From contig NC_089180.1 in NCBI RefSeq assembly GCF_947507565.1, forward strand, positions 1,612,001 to 1,676,000: DNA of 64,000 nt, read 5' to 3'. Shown here in pieces: positions 62,467 to 64,000 of the stretch (its first letter is position 1; every line of letters starts with the position of its first letter). The position numbers and the translations under genes were made by a program. The DNA comes from Oscarella lobularis (Eukaryota > Porifera > Homoscleromorpha > Homosclerophorida > Oscarellidae). Under the pieces are notes generated by a model. The model was given only the letters and a program-made list of their open reading frames with translations, was not told where the DNA came from and made no database searches.

Positions 62467-63524
62467 GCCTTTGACTGATGAAGGACTCCTGTTCATTGCT
62501 GCTCCAATTGCAGCCCAGTCATTCCCATGTTTCTGTCTAAATCGAAGAAAAAAAAACCGTTGCAAGAAAAAAGCCGGGAGCCTTCCAGACAAAAACCGAC
62601 TGTTTCAATTTGTTCACTTCCAGCGTATACCTAAAAATAACAGTATAAAATAAAAAAACTTTCGACGAATCCATCTGCAGTCAACTCACTTTCCAAGAGA
62701 GTTTTTCTTACCATAGACTCGTACCACCTTTCTGTAGACAGAATACAGTGGCTTTGTGATGCCACGTGCTACAACAATAACAGAACCGTTTTGGGAAAGT
62801 TTTATATTGACTTTTTCTATACCGATTGCCCTGTAAAAAGCGCTTCTTTCCTTCTTTGGCCTATCCAAAATGACCTCGACGCTCGCTATATTGTTAGTCT
62901 TCAAATACTCTTCAATGTTTCTCTTAAATATGTCATTCTCCTGCTTGGACAAATCATCCTTTTCATCGTTCGGTGAAAACAAGCACTGATTAATAATCTC
63001 CGGCTGCTGTTGCTGTGGCTGCTGTCTCGCCTGCGACGAGTCATCAGTATTGATTGCAGCGAGAGTGATCTGTCCCCCGCTTCCATCATCGACCCCGCTC
63101 GTCGCTTGACTTCCATCTGCCGACGTCAAGACAACCGTCGTGAAGCCCGCCGTCGCGGCAGCGGCAACTTGAGCGGCGATATCCCCGGATGTAGTCGACG
63201 TTCCGGTAATGGATTCGAAAACGCCGCCGGCGCCGCTCGCCGAACTTGTCGTAGCCGACGTTTCTGACGTTGTAGGCTGATCGCTTTGAACGACGAGCTG
63301 GTGCTGATCGTTCGCTAGTGGGACGAGCGCGGGGATGGGAAATTCGCCACTGTCATTTTTTGCGCGTTCAGCGTCGCTTTGCGCGTCGGCGTCGGATCGC
63401 TTTCCTGTAACGATTGGTTTCTGAATGAAATGCGAACGGTCGATTTTCGGCTTTTTCCTGCTCGTGACGACGCTCTCTGCGATGATGATTGTTTCGCCGC
63501 TCGTTCCTTGCCTCGGGGCGCCAT
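62467..63524 (-). pseudogene. DMTF1: DMTF1-like Myb factor fragment inside the RBPJ duplication
   Basis: DMTF1 is a cyclin-D-binding Myb-like activator. From the 5' side the minus frame gives a Ser/Thr/Ala-rich acidic region (63330-63050, VVLTSADGSQATSGVDDG, poly-Gln), the conserved ENDIFKRNIEEYLKTNNI and KKERSAFYRAIGI, then GITKPLYSVYRKVVRVYG, YTLEVNKLKQ (~62630-62600) and FRQKHGNDWAAIGAAMNRS (~62540). It stops at SPSSVKG, in the first Myb repeat, where DMTF1 should continue with DRCRLMK. There the frame passes into RBPJ copy 1 (NSAARRSAY). The Myb repeats that bind DNA are thus missing. Its 5' edge abuts RBPJ copy 2. Confidence 0.85.
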
Positions 63525-63966
63525 CGACTTTTTGATGATTGCCCTCCGTAGGGTAGCGATGGATCGCCTCTTGAGTCCAATCGGCGGCGTAGATGGGGCT
63601 AAAGAGAGGATCGAATCGGTGTCAATTGGGGAGTGACGAAAGGGTCTATCTCACTTTGATCCGTCGTGGGACACGGTAGAGGGGGGCGACTCGATGGCGA
63701 ATGAGGAGTCGCGCTGTTCATCGCCGAACGAGGATAGAGAAACGCCGTCGTTCCGATACCAATTGAGTCCGTGCCCAACGTTGCGGGACTCGGCGGGATT
63801 CCACGGGGGGTAATAACCAACTGCTGCGGCGAAAATAATAAAAGGACAAAAGCTTATGTTAATCCACAAGGACGCGCGCTACAAACAGGGGAAGTGAAAC
63901 GGAAATAGGTGTACGTACCGTAAGGCGACGGACGGGGTGAATAGGCCGAGCGTCGCGCAACCGAAT
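63525..63966 (-). repeat. RBPJ 5'-exon duplication, copy 2 (degraded)
   Basis: The second copy of the RBPJ 5' exons (SVARRSAYS, YYPPWNPAESRNVGHGL..., PIYAAD). It has lost about 12 bp inside the KKLTGEAMHRYL segment (reads WTQEAIHRYP) and runs on into the DMTF1 frame (VDGAPRQGT). The unique sequence upstream of the duplication (ARRSAYS preceded by PFEDPYQRS) lies on this side, so copy 2 may hold the original promoter-proximal exon. Confidence 0.88.
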
Positions 63967-64000
63967 TCGATCGTTGATACGGATCTTCGAACGGATTGTG

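Overview
The window is nuclear DNA of a compact-genome animal. Genes are split by very short introns (mostly about 45-65 bp, clean GT...AG ends). The products are eukaryotic and largely metazoan: talin, beta-spectrin, a cadherin-like repeat, RBPJ/CSL, CLUAP1/IFT38, a Tudor protein like STK31, PINK1-like kinase, CDC14, NUDC, RPL13A and XRN1. CpG is not depleted in coding DNA. An early-branching animal such as a sponge is my best inference; nothing here fixes the species.

Layout. 1-780: a 154-156 bp minisatellite. 1005-2208: talin exons. 2457-3103: a perfect-looking hairpin and a cadherin-like relic. 3733-5689: a short LTR retrotransposon with target-site duplication. 7098-9108: a well-preserved CDC14 phosphatase gene (minus), divergent from a small 103-aa gene at 9321. 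10171-15209: relics and mosaics (YWTD fragment; NUDC, then a GNL2 exon, then a PINK1-like kinase; a propeller-protein relic; an orphan ORF). 15348-16621: a membrane protein (minus). 16891-17796: RPL13A (minus). 18250-18961: an XRN1 fragment. 19567-32570: a 45-bp satellite, interrupted three times by a 9-bp satellite. 32617-34030: an unknown first exon and a decayed RING/TRAF ligase. 35890-48668: a 12.8-kb AT-rich ~40-bp satellite. 48690-53266: the amino-terminal part of beta-spectrin (minus), cut by that satellite. 54231-57545: STK31-like exons running into CLUAP1 exons (minus). 57555-59250: an unknown gene and a C2H2 zinc-finger gene (minus). 59640-63966: RBPJ (minus), with a DMTF1 fragment sandwiched between two copies of RBPJ 5' exons.

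The dominant theme is mosaicism. At least five places join pieces of unrelated genes in the same orientation, mostly at or next to exon boundaries, while neighbours (CDC14, RPL13A, the 103-aa gene, the membrane protein) read through cleanly. Either this locus has been rebuilt by repeated segmental insertion or duplication, or the assembly has joined pieces wrongly around its satellites. Reads spanning the junctions would decide between these.
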